A DNA stretch of 64,000 nt from JAYQKL01 sp049890195. GTDB taxonomy: Bacteria; Pseudomonadota; Alphaproteobacteria; RS24. Where the stretch lies: contig JBMHBY010000005.1 of the NCBI GenBank assembly GCA_049890195.1, positions 248,001 through 312,000 of the forward strand, read 5' to 3'. The notes beneath the pieces are model-generated. The model ran no database searches. It saw nothing but the letters and a program-made list of their open reading frames with translations, and was not told the DNA's origin. How positions within the stretch are numbered: position 1 is the stretch's first letter; each line of letters opens with the position of its first letter. Below are positions 26,759 through 36,638 of this stretch, one piece after another. The position numbers and the translations under genes were made by a program.

Positions 26759-28570
26759 TTATTCTGAGGGTTTCTTTTTCTCCTCAACCACCCGCAGGCC
26801 CAATTCACGCAACTGCGCGTTGGTAGCCGGTGCGGGGGCCTGCATCAGCAGGTCTTCGGCCTGCTGGTTCATCGGGAAGGCGACCACTTCGCGCAAGTTC
26901 TCCTGCCCGGCCAACAGCATCACAATGCGGTCAATGCCGGGCGCAATACCACCATGCGGTGGTGCGCCAAAACGGAATGCGTTGAGCATGCCGCCGAACT
27001 CCTCCTCAACCACGTCCGGTCCATAGCCCGCAATTTCAAATGCCTTCAGCATGATTTCAGGCTTGTGGTTCCGGATTGCGCCGGATGACAATTCAATGCC
27101 GTTGCAGACAATATCATATTGGTAGCCGAGAATATCGAGCGGGTCTTTCCCCTCCAATGCCTCCATCCCGCCTTGCGGCATGGAGAACGGATTATGGGAA
27201 AAGTCGATTTTCTTTTCGGTCTCGTCATACTCAAACATCGGAAAATCAACAATCCAGCAAAACGCGAACTGATCCTCATCAATCAACTCAAGCTCCCGAC
27301 CGACACGAACTCGGGCGGCACCGGCGAAGTCCACAAAGTCTTTCGGTTTACCGGCACAGAAAAACACGGCGTCCCCGTCTTCCAGCCCAAGTTGTTCGCG
27401 GATAGCCTCAGTGCGCTCTGCGCCGATATTTTTGGCCACCGGCCCTGCTCCCTCGCCGTCGCGGAAGAAAATATAGCCAAGACCGGGCTGCCCCTCACCC
27501 TGCGCCCAGGAATTCATCCGGTCGCAGAAGGAACGGCTGCCGCCGGTTTTGGCCGGAATCGCCCAAATCTCAACCTGATCGTCTTTCTCAATCATACCGG
27601 CAAAGACTTTGAAACCGGATCCCCTGAAGTGGTCGGTCACAGGCTGCATTTCAATCGGAATACGCAGATCAGGCTTGTCGGAGCCGTATTTCTGCATCGC
27701 TTCGGCATAGGGGATGCGGGGAAACACATCAGTGACCCGTTTGCCCCCACCAAATTCAACAAACACATCCCGCAGCACCGGCTCGACGGCATGAAAAACA
27801 TCGTCCTGGGTCACAAAACTCATTTCAATATCAAGTTGATAAAACTCGCCGGGGGACCGGTCGGCGCGTGCATCCTCATCCCGGAAACAGGGGGCGACCT
27901 GAAAATACCTGTCAAATCCAGCCACCATCAAAAGCTGCTTGAACTGCTGTGGTGCCTGCGGCAAGGCATAAAACTTGCCCGGCTGCATGCGTGACGGCAC
28001 CAGAAAGTCCCGCGCCCCTTCAGGGCTTGAAGCCGTCAGGATTGGCGTCTGGAACTCCATGAAGCCCTGCTCGGTCATGCGGCGGCGCAGGGAGGAGATA
28101 ATTTTGGAGCGCAACACAATATTGTTGTGCAGGGTCTCACGGCGCAGATCCAGGAAACGGTAGCGCAGGCGGATGTCTTCAGGGTAATCAGGCTCCCCGA
28201 AAATCGGAAGCGGCAGATCGCCGGCCGGCGACAGCACCTCAAGGCTGGTCAGGCTGATTTCAACGTCCCCGGTCGGCAGGTTCGGGTTTTTTGCCTCATC
28301 CGCACGGGCAATGACCTTGCCCGCAATGCAGATGACACTTTCCGCCCGCACCGCCTCGGCGTCGGGAAAATGCGGGCTTTCGGGTTCAATCACCAGTTGT
28401 GTCAGACCAAAATGATCGCGCAGGTCAATGAACAGCAATCCGCCGTGGTCGCGCTTGCGGTGTACCCAGCCGGACAAGGTGACAGACTGCCCGATATGGT
28501 CAGCCCTCAACTCCCCGCAATTATGGCTTCGATAGGGGTTCGGCGTTGGGTTTTCTGGTGTTTCCGACAT
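26759..28570 (-). CDS. aspS: Aspartyl-tRNA synthetase
   Basis: Class II synthetase of 603 residues. It has an N-terminal OB-fold (about residues 15-120), the long bacterial insert domain, and class II motifs. Motif 2 appears as FRDEDARADR and motif 3 as GIAPGIDRIVML. I start at 28570, with a GAGG site; a frame from 28627 adds an unlikely 19 residues. In many alphaproteobacteria this enzyme is non-discriminating (charges Asp and Asn tRNAs), which cannot be judged here. It is divergent from rnd. Confidence 0.96.
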   Translation of the reverse strand: MSETPENPTPNPYRSHNCGELRADHIGQSVTLSGWVHRKRDHGGLLFIDLRDHFGLTQLVIEPESPHFPDAEAVRAESVICIAGKVIARADEAKNPNLPTGDVEISLTSLEVLSPAGDLPLPIFGEPDYPEDIRLRYRFLDLRRETLHNNIVLRSKIISSLRRRMTEQGFMEFQTPILTASSPEGARDFLVPSRMQPGKFYALPQAPQQFKQLLMVAGFDRYFQVAPCFRDEDARADRSPGEFYQLDIEMSFVTQDDVFHAVEPVLRDVFVEFGGGKRVTDVFPRIPYAEAMQKYGSDKPDLRIPIEMQPVTDHFRGSGFKVFAGMIEKDDQVEIWAIPAKTGGSRSFCDRMNSWAQGEGQPGLGYIFFRDGEGAGPVAKNIGAERTEAIREQLGLEDGDAVFFCAGKPKDFVDFAGAARVRVGRELELIDEDQFAFCWIVDFPMFEYDETEKKIDFSHNPFSMPQGGMEALEGKDPLDILGYQYDIVCNGIELSSGAIRNHKPEIMLKAFEIAGYGPDVVEEEFGGMLNAFRFGAPPHGGIAPGIDRIVMLLAGQENLREVVAFPMNQQAEDLLMQAPAPATNAQLRELGLRVVEEKKKPSE

Positions 28571-28702
28571 CGGGTCCTCAATCACATTGCCCAAAGGGGC
28601 ATCAGTTGGTTGCTGTGCGCAAAACACACCCTTCTGGGCTTTTTGTCAATAGCCGATACAGTTCGTCTTTCACAGTTTGGCTGACTGGTTTATAAGGGAT
28701 TC

Positions 28703-29854
28703 ATGCAACTGATAACAGATAATGATTCACTCGCCCAAGCCTGCCAGACCTTTTCAGAACACCGCTACATCACCGTCGATACGGAATTTTTGCGTGAACG
28801 GACATTTTGGCCAAAACTCTGCCTGATACAGGTCGCCTGTCCGGGCCATGAGGCGTTGATTGACCCGTTGGCCGACGGGCTGGACCTCACCCCGTTTTAC
28901 AGACTTTTGAAAAACAAAAAAATCACCAAGGTCATGCATGGCTGCCGCCAGGACATAGAAATCTTTTTCAAGGAAGCCGACATCATCCCCACGCCTCTGG
29001 TTGACACGCAAGTCATGGCAATGGTGTGCGGTTTCGGTGATGCCGCCGGTTATGAAACCCTTGTTCGGCGGGTGGCGAATGAGAAAATCGACAAAGGCTC
29101 GCGTTTCACCGATTGGGCGCAACGTCCGTTGAGCGACAAACAACTGACCTACGCCTTGGCCGATGTAACGCATTTGCGGGTCATTTTTGAAAAACTCGAG
29201 GCCCAATTGCTGGAAACCAAACGCCTGCATTGGGTCAAAGAGGAAATGAAAACCCTGACCGACAGGGAAACCTATCGGCAGTTGCCGGAAAATGCCTGGC
29301 GGCGTCTTCGGATGAATGACAAGCGCCCGCATGTGATTGGCGTGCTGATGCATACTGCCGCCTGGCGCGAGCAAAAGGCACAGACACAAAACATTCCGCG
29401 CCAAAGGGTTTTGAAGGATGACACGCTGCGCGAGATCGCCCTGCAGGGGCCGCAAAACCTTGAAGCCTTGGAGAAATTGCGCAGTTTCCCCAAGGGGTTG
29501 TCGAAATCGTCCCAGATCAACGGTCTGCTCGATGCCATCAAACAGGGCCGGAAAACCAAAAAGCAGGACCTTCCGGATCTGCCGCAACAGGTTGACAACA
29601 AACCGGGCATCGGGCCGTTGGTGGAGCTGTTGAAAGTGCTGCTCAAGCATAAGTGTGAAGAGCATGACGTCGCCCCGAAACTGATCGCCAATGTCGCGGA
29701 TCTTGAACGCATTGCCAGTGACGATGACCCCAAGGTCAAGGCGCTGAGCGGATGGCGGAAAGATATTTTCGGCAAGGACGCACTGAAGCTGAAGAAAGGT
29801 CAGATTGGCCTGGCCTGCATGGACGGCGAGGTCACCATCATTGACTGTGCCTAA
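28703..29854 (+). CDS. rnd: Ribonuclease D
   Basis: 3'-5' exonuclease that trims tRNA and other RNA. The 383-residue protein has a DEDDy domain: D and E in VDTEFLRER, D in CRQDIEIF, and Y and D in YALADVTHL. An HRDC domain follows (about residues 205-290). Its stop overlaps the 3' end of convergent ppx by four bases. Confidence 0.95.
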   Translation: MQLITDNDSLAQACQTFSEHRYITVDTEFLRERTFWPKLCLIQVACPGHEALIDPLADGLDLTPFYRLLKNKKITKVMHGCRQDIEIFFKEADIIPTPLVDTQVMAMVCGFGDAAGYETLVRRVANEKIDKGSRFTDWAQRPLSDKQLTYALADVTHLRVIFEKLEAQLLETKRLHWVKEEMKTLTDRETYRQLPENAWRRLRMNDKRPHVIGVLMHTAAWREQKAQTQNIPRQRVLKDDTLREIALQGPQNLEALEKLRSFPKGLSKSSQINGLLDAIKQGRKTKKQDLPDLPQQVDNKPGIGPLVELLKVLLKHKCEEHDVAPKLIANVADLERIASDDDPKVKALSGWRKDIFGKDALKLKKGQIGLACMDGEVTIIDCA

Positions 29855-31407
29855 CCTTTTCCGGCCAGCCTGATTTCCGGCTTCAGGCTCAGATGTTCCG
29901 CCAGCTTTGACAATCTCTTTTCAACTTGTCCACGCACCAGTTTTTCCTGTTTTTTCGGAACTTCAAGAATGAGCAGGTCATCACTCTGATACAGCCGGGT
30001 TTTCATCAACAGGCCTGACATTGATCCGGACAGGCTGTCCGCCAGCCGCAGGCACAGGCCCAGCGCACCGGACAGTTTACGGGCCTTGTCGCGCATGGGA
30101 ATAAACCCGCGCGGGGCATGGGTTTCGGGATATTTGGAGGAGCCATTATGCCGATACAGCAAGGCGTTGGCCATAAAACATCTGCCGGCATGGGAGATGC
30201 CGGTAAACGGGGCATGGAGCACCGTCTCGGCGGCGATCAACCCGCGGAAATCAAGATGCTGGCTCCATGCCACATCGCTGATGATGCAAACCGCCTGTCG
30301 CAGCCGTTCATAACTTTCCGCCTTGCGGGCTGACATTTGCTCACCGGCGAAAAGACGCTCAGTCCAGGCGACAAGCTCCTCGCCATATTCCGGATCCTTG
30401 TTCATCCGTACCGCCATTTCACGGCAGGCCGACAACAGCTGATCCTGCTGCTGCATGGTGTCGCTCAACGCGCTGTAAATGATCCCTTCGCGCAAACCCG
30501 CAGAAGAAACCAAGGACATGGTGCAGCCGCTATGGGCCAAAACACCCCGCATGATGATGGCGGCATTGGCCAAATTCATCCGCCGGTTGATGCTCACTTC
30601 GCGCAGTTTCTGCAACTCGGTTTTTTTCATGACGGCAAATTCATCAAGAAACGCAGCCGTCGCTTTTGCCGGCATTTTATAATGATGCAGAACCCGCAAT
30701 TCGCTGTTGCGCCGGTTCATCTCCACCTCCGCCAGCGCCCGCCATGTCCCGCCGACCAGATAAAGCGGTTTGCCTTTGGCTTTTTTCAACCATCCCACGG
30801 ATGCCAGGGAGTCCTCAACATGATTAAGCAGCTTCCTTTTGCTTGACTTGAATTGTGTATCAAGAGCCAGAACACCAATGGGCAAGGTGGTGATTTCCTT
30901 GATCCGCCCCTTCACAACCCGGGCAAGCTCCAGGCTGCCGCCACCCAAATCAGCGACCAGACCATCCACCTTATGAAACCCCATCAACACGCCGAGCGCC
31001 GCATACCGCCCCTCCTCTATGCCGGAAAGGACCGAAACCTTCGTGCCCAGCACCTCCTCGGCAGCTTTCACAAAAGCCTTGCCGTTATCCGCCTGCCGCA
31101 CAGCTGCCGTGGCGACAGCAATCATTTGCGAGACGCCGAGACGCTTGGCGACACCTTTGAAACGACGGAATGTCTGCATGGCATCATCCCAATACGTGCC
31201 GGAAATGCCCCCGGTTTTGACCACGCTTTCACCAAGGCGGCAGAAATTCTTTTCATTGAAAATCGGCAACGGGCTGCGGGCCGACCCCCCATAAGCCACG
31301 AAACGCACCGAGTTGGAACCGATGTCAACAACCGCAAAAGGCTTGTCCGGAGACAAAAACCCTTCGGTGACATTAATTTCAGGCAATGGCAGGGCTGGCT
31401 GTTTCAT
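29851..31407 (-). CDS. ppx: Exopolyphosphatase (Ppx/GppA family)
   Basis: Cleaves phosphate from the ends of polyphosphate, or pppGpp in GppA-type members. The 518-residue protein has the actin-fold phosphate loop VDIGSNSVRFV near residue 28 and a DLGGGSLEL motif. A C-terminal HD-like helical region (about 320-510) follows. It lies 12 bases after ppk1 on the same strand, so synthesis and breakdown of polyphosphate are co-transcribed. That context favours Ppx over GppA. Confidence 0.93.
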   Translation of the reverse strand: MKQPALPLPEINVTEGFLSPDKPFAVVDIGSNSVRFVAYGGSARSPLPIFNEKNFCRLGESVVKTGGISGTYWDDAMQTFRRFKGVAKRLGVSQMIAVATAAVRQADNGKAFVKAAEEVLGTKVSVLSGIEEGRYAALGVLMGFHKVDGLVADLGGGSLELARVVKGRIKEITTLPIGVLALDTQFKSSKRKLLNHVEDSLASVGWLKKAKGKPLYLVGGTWRALAEVEMNRRNSELRVLHHYKMPAKATAAFLDEFAVMKKTELQKLREVSINRRMNLANAAIIMRGVLAHSGCTMSLVSSAGLREGIIYSALSDTMQQQDQLLSACREMAVRMNKDPEYGEELVAWTERLFAGEQMSARKAESYERLRQAVCIISDVAWSQHLDFRGLIAAETVLHAPFTGISHAGRCFMANALLYRHNGSSKYPETHAPRGFIPMRDKARKLSGALGLCLRLADSLSGSMSGLLMKTRLYQSDDLLILEVPKKQEKLVRGQVEKRLSKLAEHLSLKPEIRLAGKG

Positions 31408-31419
31408 GGTCTCATCGCC

Positions 31420-33615
31420 CTAGGCGGACTTGCCCCGTCCGGACAGGCTCGGATTGGTCATGAAATAATCGTGGGCACTTATCTTGTTCTCGGTCGGCAC
31501 CCGGTGGTAATCGCCCCCCTCTTTCATCTCCCAGCTCTGAAGGTCGTCGCGTATGTTGAGATCCATGATTTGTCCCACCACCTGCTCTTTCACGGTCGGG
31601 TTTTCTATCGGTATGGCCACCTCGACCCGGCGGTTGAGGTTGCGGGGCATCCAGTCGGCGGATGAAATGAAGACCTTGGCGTCAGCTGAGGGCATCGGCG
31701 CGCCATTGCCGAAACAGATAATCCGCGAATGTTCCAAAAACCGGCCAATAATGCTTTTGACCCGGATGTTTTCAGACAGGCCGGGAACACCCGCCCGCAG
31801 GCAGCATATACCGCGCACCACCAGTGAAATCCGGACGCCGGCATTGGACGCCTCATACAGCTTGTCTATGACATGCCCGTCCACCAGCGAATTCATCTTG
31901 GCCCAGATGCTGGCCGGTTTCCCGGCTTTGGCAAGGGCAATCTCTTGGTCAATGTGCGCGCACATCGTTTCACGCAGGTTAATCGGGGAAATCGCCAGTT
32001 TTTTCATATCCTGAGGCACGGCATAACCGGTCGTGAAATTGAACACCTGTCCCGTGTCGCTGGCGATTTTCGGATCACAGGTAAACAGCGACAAATCTGT
32101 ATAAACCTTGGCTTTCTGCGGGTGATAGTTTCCGGTTCCCAAATGCACATAGGTTTTCATTCCGGTGCTTTCACGACGTACGACAAGCGAGACTTTGGCG
32201 TGGGTTTTCAGTTCCATAAAGCCGTAGACAACCTGAACCCCGGCGCGCTCCAAATCACGCGCCAGGCGAATGTTGGTCGCCTCATCAAACCGTGCCTTCA
32301 ACTCAACAAGTGCGGTGACGGACTTGCCGCTTTCGGCCGCCTCGATCAAGGCATGAACAATCGGGCTGTCCTCTGATGTCCTGTAGAGCGTCTGTTTGAT
32401 GGCGACAACATTCGGGTCCGCCGCAGCCTGGCGCAGAAACTGCAACACCACATCAAAGCTCTCATAGGGGTGGTGGACAATGATGTCCTTGTCCTTGATG
32501 GCTGAAAAACAGTCGCCGCCATGTTCCCTGATCCGTTCCGGGAACCGGGCAATGAAAGGTTCGAATTTGAGTTGCGGCCCCATATTGGCGTATATCAGAT
32601 CTGTCTGTGACAGCCCGACAATGCCATCAATCTGGAAGACATATTCGGGATCAACCTCCAATTCGTGAATCACCAGTCTCTGAAGGTCTTGCGGCATATG
32701 GTCATCGATCTCAAGCCGGATCACCATGCCTCGACGACGGCGTTTCAGGGCCGTCTCAAACAGGCTGACAAGGTCTTCAGCCTCTTCAGCAATCTCAATA
32801 TCACTGTCACGCAGCACACGAAAAACACCGCTGCCCTTGATTTCATAACCGGGAAACGTTTTGTCGATAAACATGGCGATGACATGTTCAAGCTGGATAA
32901 AGGTCGTGACATCAGGATGTTTCTCATCCTGCGGCAGTTTTATCAGGCGCGGCAGCTGCTGCGGCACCGGCATGAGCGCATTCAATGGCCTGTCATCCGC
33001 AAGCCGGGACAGGCTGAGAACAATGGCGAAACCCTCATTCGGTATAAAGGGGAACGGATGGGCGGGATCAATCGCCAACGGCGTCAACACCGGCAAAACC
33101 TGTTCAAAGAAATACTCAGCCAGCCAATCCTTGTGGACTGGAGCAACATCTTTCGGTTTGATGACACGGATGTTTTGCTGATGCAGTTCCTCAAGAATTT
33201 GACGCCAGTTTTTTTCCTGTGTCGCCACCAATTCACGGCAGGTCAAAAGGATTTTGCTCAACTGCTCCTCCGGCGTGGCGCCCTCCTGACTTCGGCTTTG
33301 CACACCAGCCAGTTTTTGTCCGGCCAGCCCGGCAACCCTGACCATAAAAAACTCATCAAGGTTTTTGGCCGAAATCGACAGGAAATTCAAACGCTCCAGA
33401 AGGGGGTGGTTTTTGTTCTGGGCCTCTTCCACCACCCGCAGGTTGAACGCGAGCCAGGAAAGCTCACGATTGATGAAACGCTGCGACCGGTCAAAACCGA
33501 AAACTTCGTTGGAAAGTTTCGGCATTTTACGGACCAGATTGATGCCGGACCGGTTTTCCATGAGAGACTCCCCCTGAAGATCGGTGTCTGTATCTTGAAT
33601 GGTCGTTTCATTCAT
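31420..33615 (-). CDS. ppk1: Polyphosphate kinase 1
   Basis: Makes polyphosphate from ATP. The 731-residue protein has the N-terminal NRELSWLAFN motif, catalytic phospho-histidine region ELKTHAKVSLV, and the second histidine region HLGTGNYHPQKA. The C-terminal domain also has a phosphate-binding VRGICCLRAGVPG region. It is three bases after hda and 12 before ppx in the minus-strand run DUF2066, perM-like, hda, ppk1, ppx. Confidence 0.96.
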   Translation of the reverse strand: MNETTIQDTDTDLQGESLMENRSGINLVRKMPKLSNEVFGFDRSQRFINRELSWLAFNLRVVEEAQNKNHPLLERLNFLSISAKNLDEFFMVRVAGLAGQKLAGVQSRSQEGATPEEQLSKILLTCRELVATQEKNWRQILEELHQQNIRVIKPKDVAPVHKDWLAEYFFEQVLPVLTPLAIDPAHPFPFIPNEGFAIVLSLSRLADDRPLNALMPVPQQLPRLIKLPQDEKHPDVTTFIQLEHVIAMFIDKTFPGYEIKGSGVFRVLRDSDIEIAEEAEDLVSLFETALKRRRRGMVIRLEIDDHMPQDLQRLVIHELEVDPEYVFQIDGIVGLSQTDLIYANMGPQLKFEPFIARFPERIREHGGDCFSAIKDKDIIVHHPYESFDVVLQFLRQAAADPNVVAIKQTLYRTSEDSPIVHALIEAAESGKSVTALVELKARFDEATNIRLARDLERAGVQVVYGFMELKTHAKVSLVVRRESTGMKTYVHLGTGNYHPQKAKVYTDLSLFTCDPKIASDTGQVFNFTTGYAVPQDMKKLAISPINLRETMCAHIDQEIALAKAGKPASIWAKMNSLVDGHVIDKLYEASNAGVRISLVVRGICCLRAGVPGLSENIRVKSIIGRFLEHSRIICFGNGAPMPSADAKVFISSADWMPRNLNRRVEVAIPIENPTVKEQVVGQIMDLNIRDDLQSWEMKEGGDYHRVPTENKISAHDYFMTNPSLSGRGKSA

Positions 33616-33618
33616 GGG

Positions 33619-34317
33619 TTACCCCTGTCCGGCGTTGATATGGTTTTCAGACGCTTCAAGATCCTTCAAAACGCTACTTATAAGAGGAATTGTTACAGCT
33701 TTTTTACCGACGAGGGAAGCGTGGTCAATACCGTCAACAAGCTTGTTCAACCCTTCGAAAGAGCGTTCCATACGCGGCACAATATACGAAATCACCCGCT
33801 CGCCGACACGGATTTGCCGGTCATGAAAAAGTTTGACCAGTACAGCGTTCATCAGGCTGTCGCAGGGCGGCTTTAATTCGGCTGTTTCAACAGCCGACAA
33901 GCGGGACACCAGATCAGGCAGGGCGACGGGCAATTTTGACAATGGGGTGCGGGCGCATAACAGCAAGCCTTTGCCGGTGTGGACAGCGTGATTATACAGG
34001 TGGAACAGGATGGTTTCCTGCGCCGAGGTAATTGCGTCAAGGTCATCAATCAGCAGAGCCGGCGCGTCCATTAATGCGGTCAACATGGACTCCTCCAGCC
34101 GACAGGCGGCATGGGTCTGGGCCTGCGCCTTGAGTCCCCAAACAGCCGCCAAATGTGATTTGCCTGAAGCCTTTGGCCCGACCAGCGCCTTGACCGGTTG
34201 CGACCAATTCGGATAGCCGTCAATCAGCGCAGCCGCTTCGGCATTGCTGTCGGCAACCAGAAAGTCATCGCGGCCCAAAGCCGGAAGATGCGGAAGCTCA
34301 AGAATGAGTTGCGTCAC
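33619..34317 (-). CDS. hda: DnaA-like regulatory inactivation protein Hda
   Basis: AAA+ protein of 232 residues related to DnaA; Hda with the sliding clamp turns DnaA-ATP into DnaA-ADP after initiation. The N-terminal TQLILELP resembles the clamp-binding motif. Walker A is GPKASGKSHLA and Walker B ALLIDDLDA. The C-terminal DNA-binding domain of DnaA is absent. Its place just before ppk1 is, as I recall, shared with other alphaproteobacteria such as Caulobacter (HdaA). A DnaA paralogue of other use is possible but less likely. Confidence 0.9.
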   Translation of the reverse strand: MTQLILELPHLPALGRDDFLVADSNAEAAALIDGYPNWSQPVKALVGPKASGKSHLAAVWGLKAQAQTHAACRLEESMLTALMDAPALLIDDLDAITSAQETILFHLYNHAVHTGKGLLLCARTPLSKLPVALPDLVSRLSAVETAELKPPCDSLMNAVLVKLFHDRQIRVGERVISYIVPRMERSFEGLNKLVDGIDHASLVGKKAVTIPLISSVLKDLEASENHINAGQG

Positions 34318-34332
34318 ACCCGGCCTCCAGAC

Positions 34333-35388
34333 TCAGGACATGCCGTCTGCACCAGACGAGTCTTCAGCATGCAGTTCGGCATCGATGATCTCCTCATAGA
34401 CCTCAACCCCCGAGCGCACCAAAACCCCAAGGGTGGCGGCGACAGGAACAGCCAAAAGCAGACCGAGAAAACCGAACAGCGACCCAAAAGCCAGCAGAGC
34501 GAACATAATCCAGACAGGGTGCAACCGGACCCGCTCCCCAATCAGGCGCGGGGTCAAGAAATTGCCTTCGATAAATTGCCCGACGCCGAAGACCAGCGCC
34601 ATCATGGCAAAGGGCTGCCATTCCGGCCAGAATTGGAAGGCACCCAGAATGACGGCGACCGTGACACCAAAGATTGCGCCAATATAGGGGATGAAACTCA
34701 CCAGACCGGCCATCATGCCGGTCAGGACGCCACCCTCAAGCCCGATCCAATACAGGCCGATGGCATAAAATGTCCCCAGAAACAGGCAGACCACACCCTG
34801 CCCATGGACAAAGCCGGTTAGCACCTCATCAATCTGGCGGGCGATTTCGCGGATTTGCGGCGCTCTTTGCGGCGGCAAATGGCGGTCGATATTCGCCACC
34901 ATACGGTCCCAGTCATTGAGAATGTACACCGCGACAACCGGTGTGACGACCAGAAGCGCCAGAACATTGATAAATGACAGGGATTTGAGGAACAATTCCT
35001 GCCCCAAACCACCCAGAGTGTTGAGTGCGTCTTGGGACAGACGTTCGATGACCTGGCTGGTTTGCTCATTATTGTCCAAGCCACCAGCCCAGGCCCGAAG
35101 CCGCTCAATATAGTCCGGCATCACCTCAAGAAGGGTCACAATCTGCTCCGCCATGATCGGCAGACCGAGGAAAATGCCGGCGAGGATCAGCACCATAAAG
35201 ACGATTGTGATAATCGCTGTCGCCGCAATCCGGGGCAACCCCATATCCTCCAGACGGTCGGCAACCGGATCAAGCAGATAGGCAATGGCAAAGCCGGCCA
35301 CGAACGGCAGCATAATGTCCGACAGGTTGTAAATCAGATAAAGGGAAACCCCGAGCAAAAGATAAAGGTTTATGGTGCGTGTCGTCAT
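34333..35388 (-). CDS. AI-2E family transporter (PerM-like)
   Basis: Inner-membrane permease of 351 residues with about eight predicted helices in the usual pairs (first at about residues 5-40, last at about 300-330). Family motifs GLVSFIPYIGAIFG and LIGERVRLHPVW are clear. Substrates of the family are poorly known; some members export autoinducer-2 or act as ion antiporters. It lies 15 bases before hda and 32 after the DUF2066 gene. Confidence 0.88.
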   Translation of the reverse strand: MTTRTINLYLLLGVSLYLIYNLSDIMLPFVAGFAIAYLLDPVADRLEDMGLPRIAATAIITIVFMVLILAGIFLGLPIMAEQIVTLLEVMPDYIERLRAWAGGLDNNEQTSQVIERLSQDALNTLGGLGQELFLKSLSFINVLALLVVTPVVAVYILNDWDRMVANIDRHLPPQRAPQIREIARQIDEVLTGFVHGQGVVCLFLGTFYAIGLYWIGLEGGVLTGMMAGLVSFIPYIGAIFGVTVAVILGAFQFWPEWQPFAMMALVFGVGQFIEGNFLTPRLIGERVRLHPVWIMFALLAFGSLFGFLGLLLAVPVAATLGVLVRSGVEVYEEIIDAELHAEDSSGADGMS

Positions 35389-35420
35389 GGCGCTATACTG
35401 TCTTTTTTGGGGAAAATTGT

Positions 35421-36512
35421 CTAGCGCCGTAATTTCAGCCGCCAGCCTGTATCATCCTCTTTCAGATACATGTCATTTTGCGCCAGATTTGCCGCCAATT
35501 GGTCAACGGAACCCGTGTAGGAAAGCGACATAATGGCCCCTTTCGACGTCACCACATGCAGTTTCAGGCCTTTGATGAAACTGGCGTTTTCAAGCCGGTC
35601 GAGCATTTTAAGCCAGGCCTCCATCCTGTCGTAATCCGCCGCGACGGTGAAGGTCGCCATGTCGTTGGCACTGATGATGGCACTGTCTTTCCATTCATCT
35701 GAAAACGCGGCGGCTATATCCTCAACAGCTTGACCGGCCATATTGCGCGGCTCATCGCTGCCCGTGAAATTGCGGAAAAACAGCCGGCTGCCCTTGGAGG
35801 TGTACTGATAGATGGCAACATCCAACCGACCGACCTCAGCTGCATTGGCATGCACGACAATCACGGCATCCGCATTGTAGCGGGCCGCCAGGGTTGCCAT
35901 GCTTTTGGTGTCACCCAGCAGAATATCCTCAACATCAAGACGGGCGGCATCCTCACCATCGCCTGTCGCCAGAACCATGGGCGCCGGGTTGGAGGCAAGG
36001 TCCGGGTTGGCCCAGCTTTGCTGCCACCAGTTTTCCTCCCACAGGCGATAGCCCGTGACATCCTCCAGCAACGGCACAACCAGCGCGGGTTTTGCCTGCG
36101 ACTCAATATACGGGATGTTCAATTCATTCAGCAGTGCAACAATCCGGTTCATGTCAAACTGGAAAGCCAAAGTGGCGAGGTAACGGCGGTTGGAGTTTTT
36201 TTCGTTCTGCACACGAAAGCTTAAAATGTAATTCTCCACCCCGCCCTCGGCCCCTTTCGGCAGCACCGGCCAATCCTGCCGGCGGGTGATCCGCCGCAAA
36301 AGCCTGTCAAACGCCTCAGCCTGACCTTGGGTGATCGCCTTTTCGCGCGCCGCCGTAGCCGACTTGTCGCGGGCGTCAACGGCAATGTTGCCGACTTCGA
36401 ACAAATCACGCGCTTGTGTCGCAGCAGGGGCACACAAAACCCCGACAGCCAGTACAATAAGGCTGACCAAGGTCGATCTGACCACTTTGTTTCGAGCGGG
36501 TCTGGCTGACAT
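35421..36512 (-). CDS. DUF2066 exported protein
   Basis: Conserved protein of unknown function, 363 residues from the ATG at 36512. That start has an AAGGA site upstream and gives a clear signal peptide ending near AATQA. The frame extends to 36620, but the extra part has no signal-like order. It is lysine- and arginine-rich early in the mature part, with repeats of beta-alpha pattern, and belongs to the DUF2066 family, often placed in this run divergent from purM. It heads the transcript leading to hda, ppk1 and ppx. Function unknown. Confidence 0.82.
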   Translation of the reverse strand: MSARPARNKVVRSTLVSLIVLAVGVLCAPAATQARDLFEVGNIAVDARDKSATAAREKAITQGQAEAFDRLLRRITRRQDWPVLPKGAEGGVENYILSFRVQNEKNSNRRYLATLAFQFDMNRIVALLNELNIPYIESQAKPALVVPLLEDVTGYRLWEENWWQQSWANPDLASNPAPMVLATGDGEDAARLDVEDILLGDTKSMATLAARYNADAVIVVHANAAEVGRLDVAIYQYTSKGSRLFFRNFTGSDEPRNMAGQAVEDIAAAFSDEWKDSAIISANDMATFTVAADYDRMEAWLKMLDRLENASFIKGLKLHVVTSKGAIMSLSYTGSVDQLAANLAQNDMYLKEDDTGWRLKLRR

Positions 36513-36638
36513 GAGGGAACCGTCCTTTTTAAGCGCCATATTCAATAATCTATACACTGCAAGTTTAAATAATGCTATTGAAGGGGGAAAGTTTGTCAAT
36601 TTGATGGCAGTTACCCGCATCTTTTTCGCAGGACCCCG

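Noticed and set aside
27119..27994. 291-residue open frame on the plus strand
   Set aside because: Antisense to aspS, no ribosome site or motif.
28754..29665. 303-residue open frame on the minus strand
   Set aside because: Antisense to rnd; composition looks like reverse-complemented coding sequence.
32665..33876. 403-residue open frame on the plus strand
   Set aside because: Antisense to ppk1 and the start of hda; no recognisable domain, and the sense strand genes are clear.
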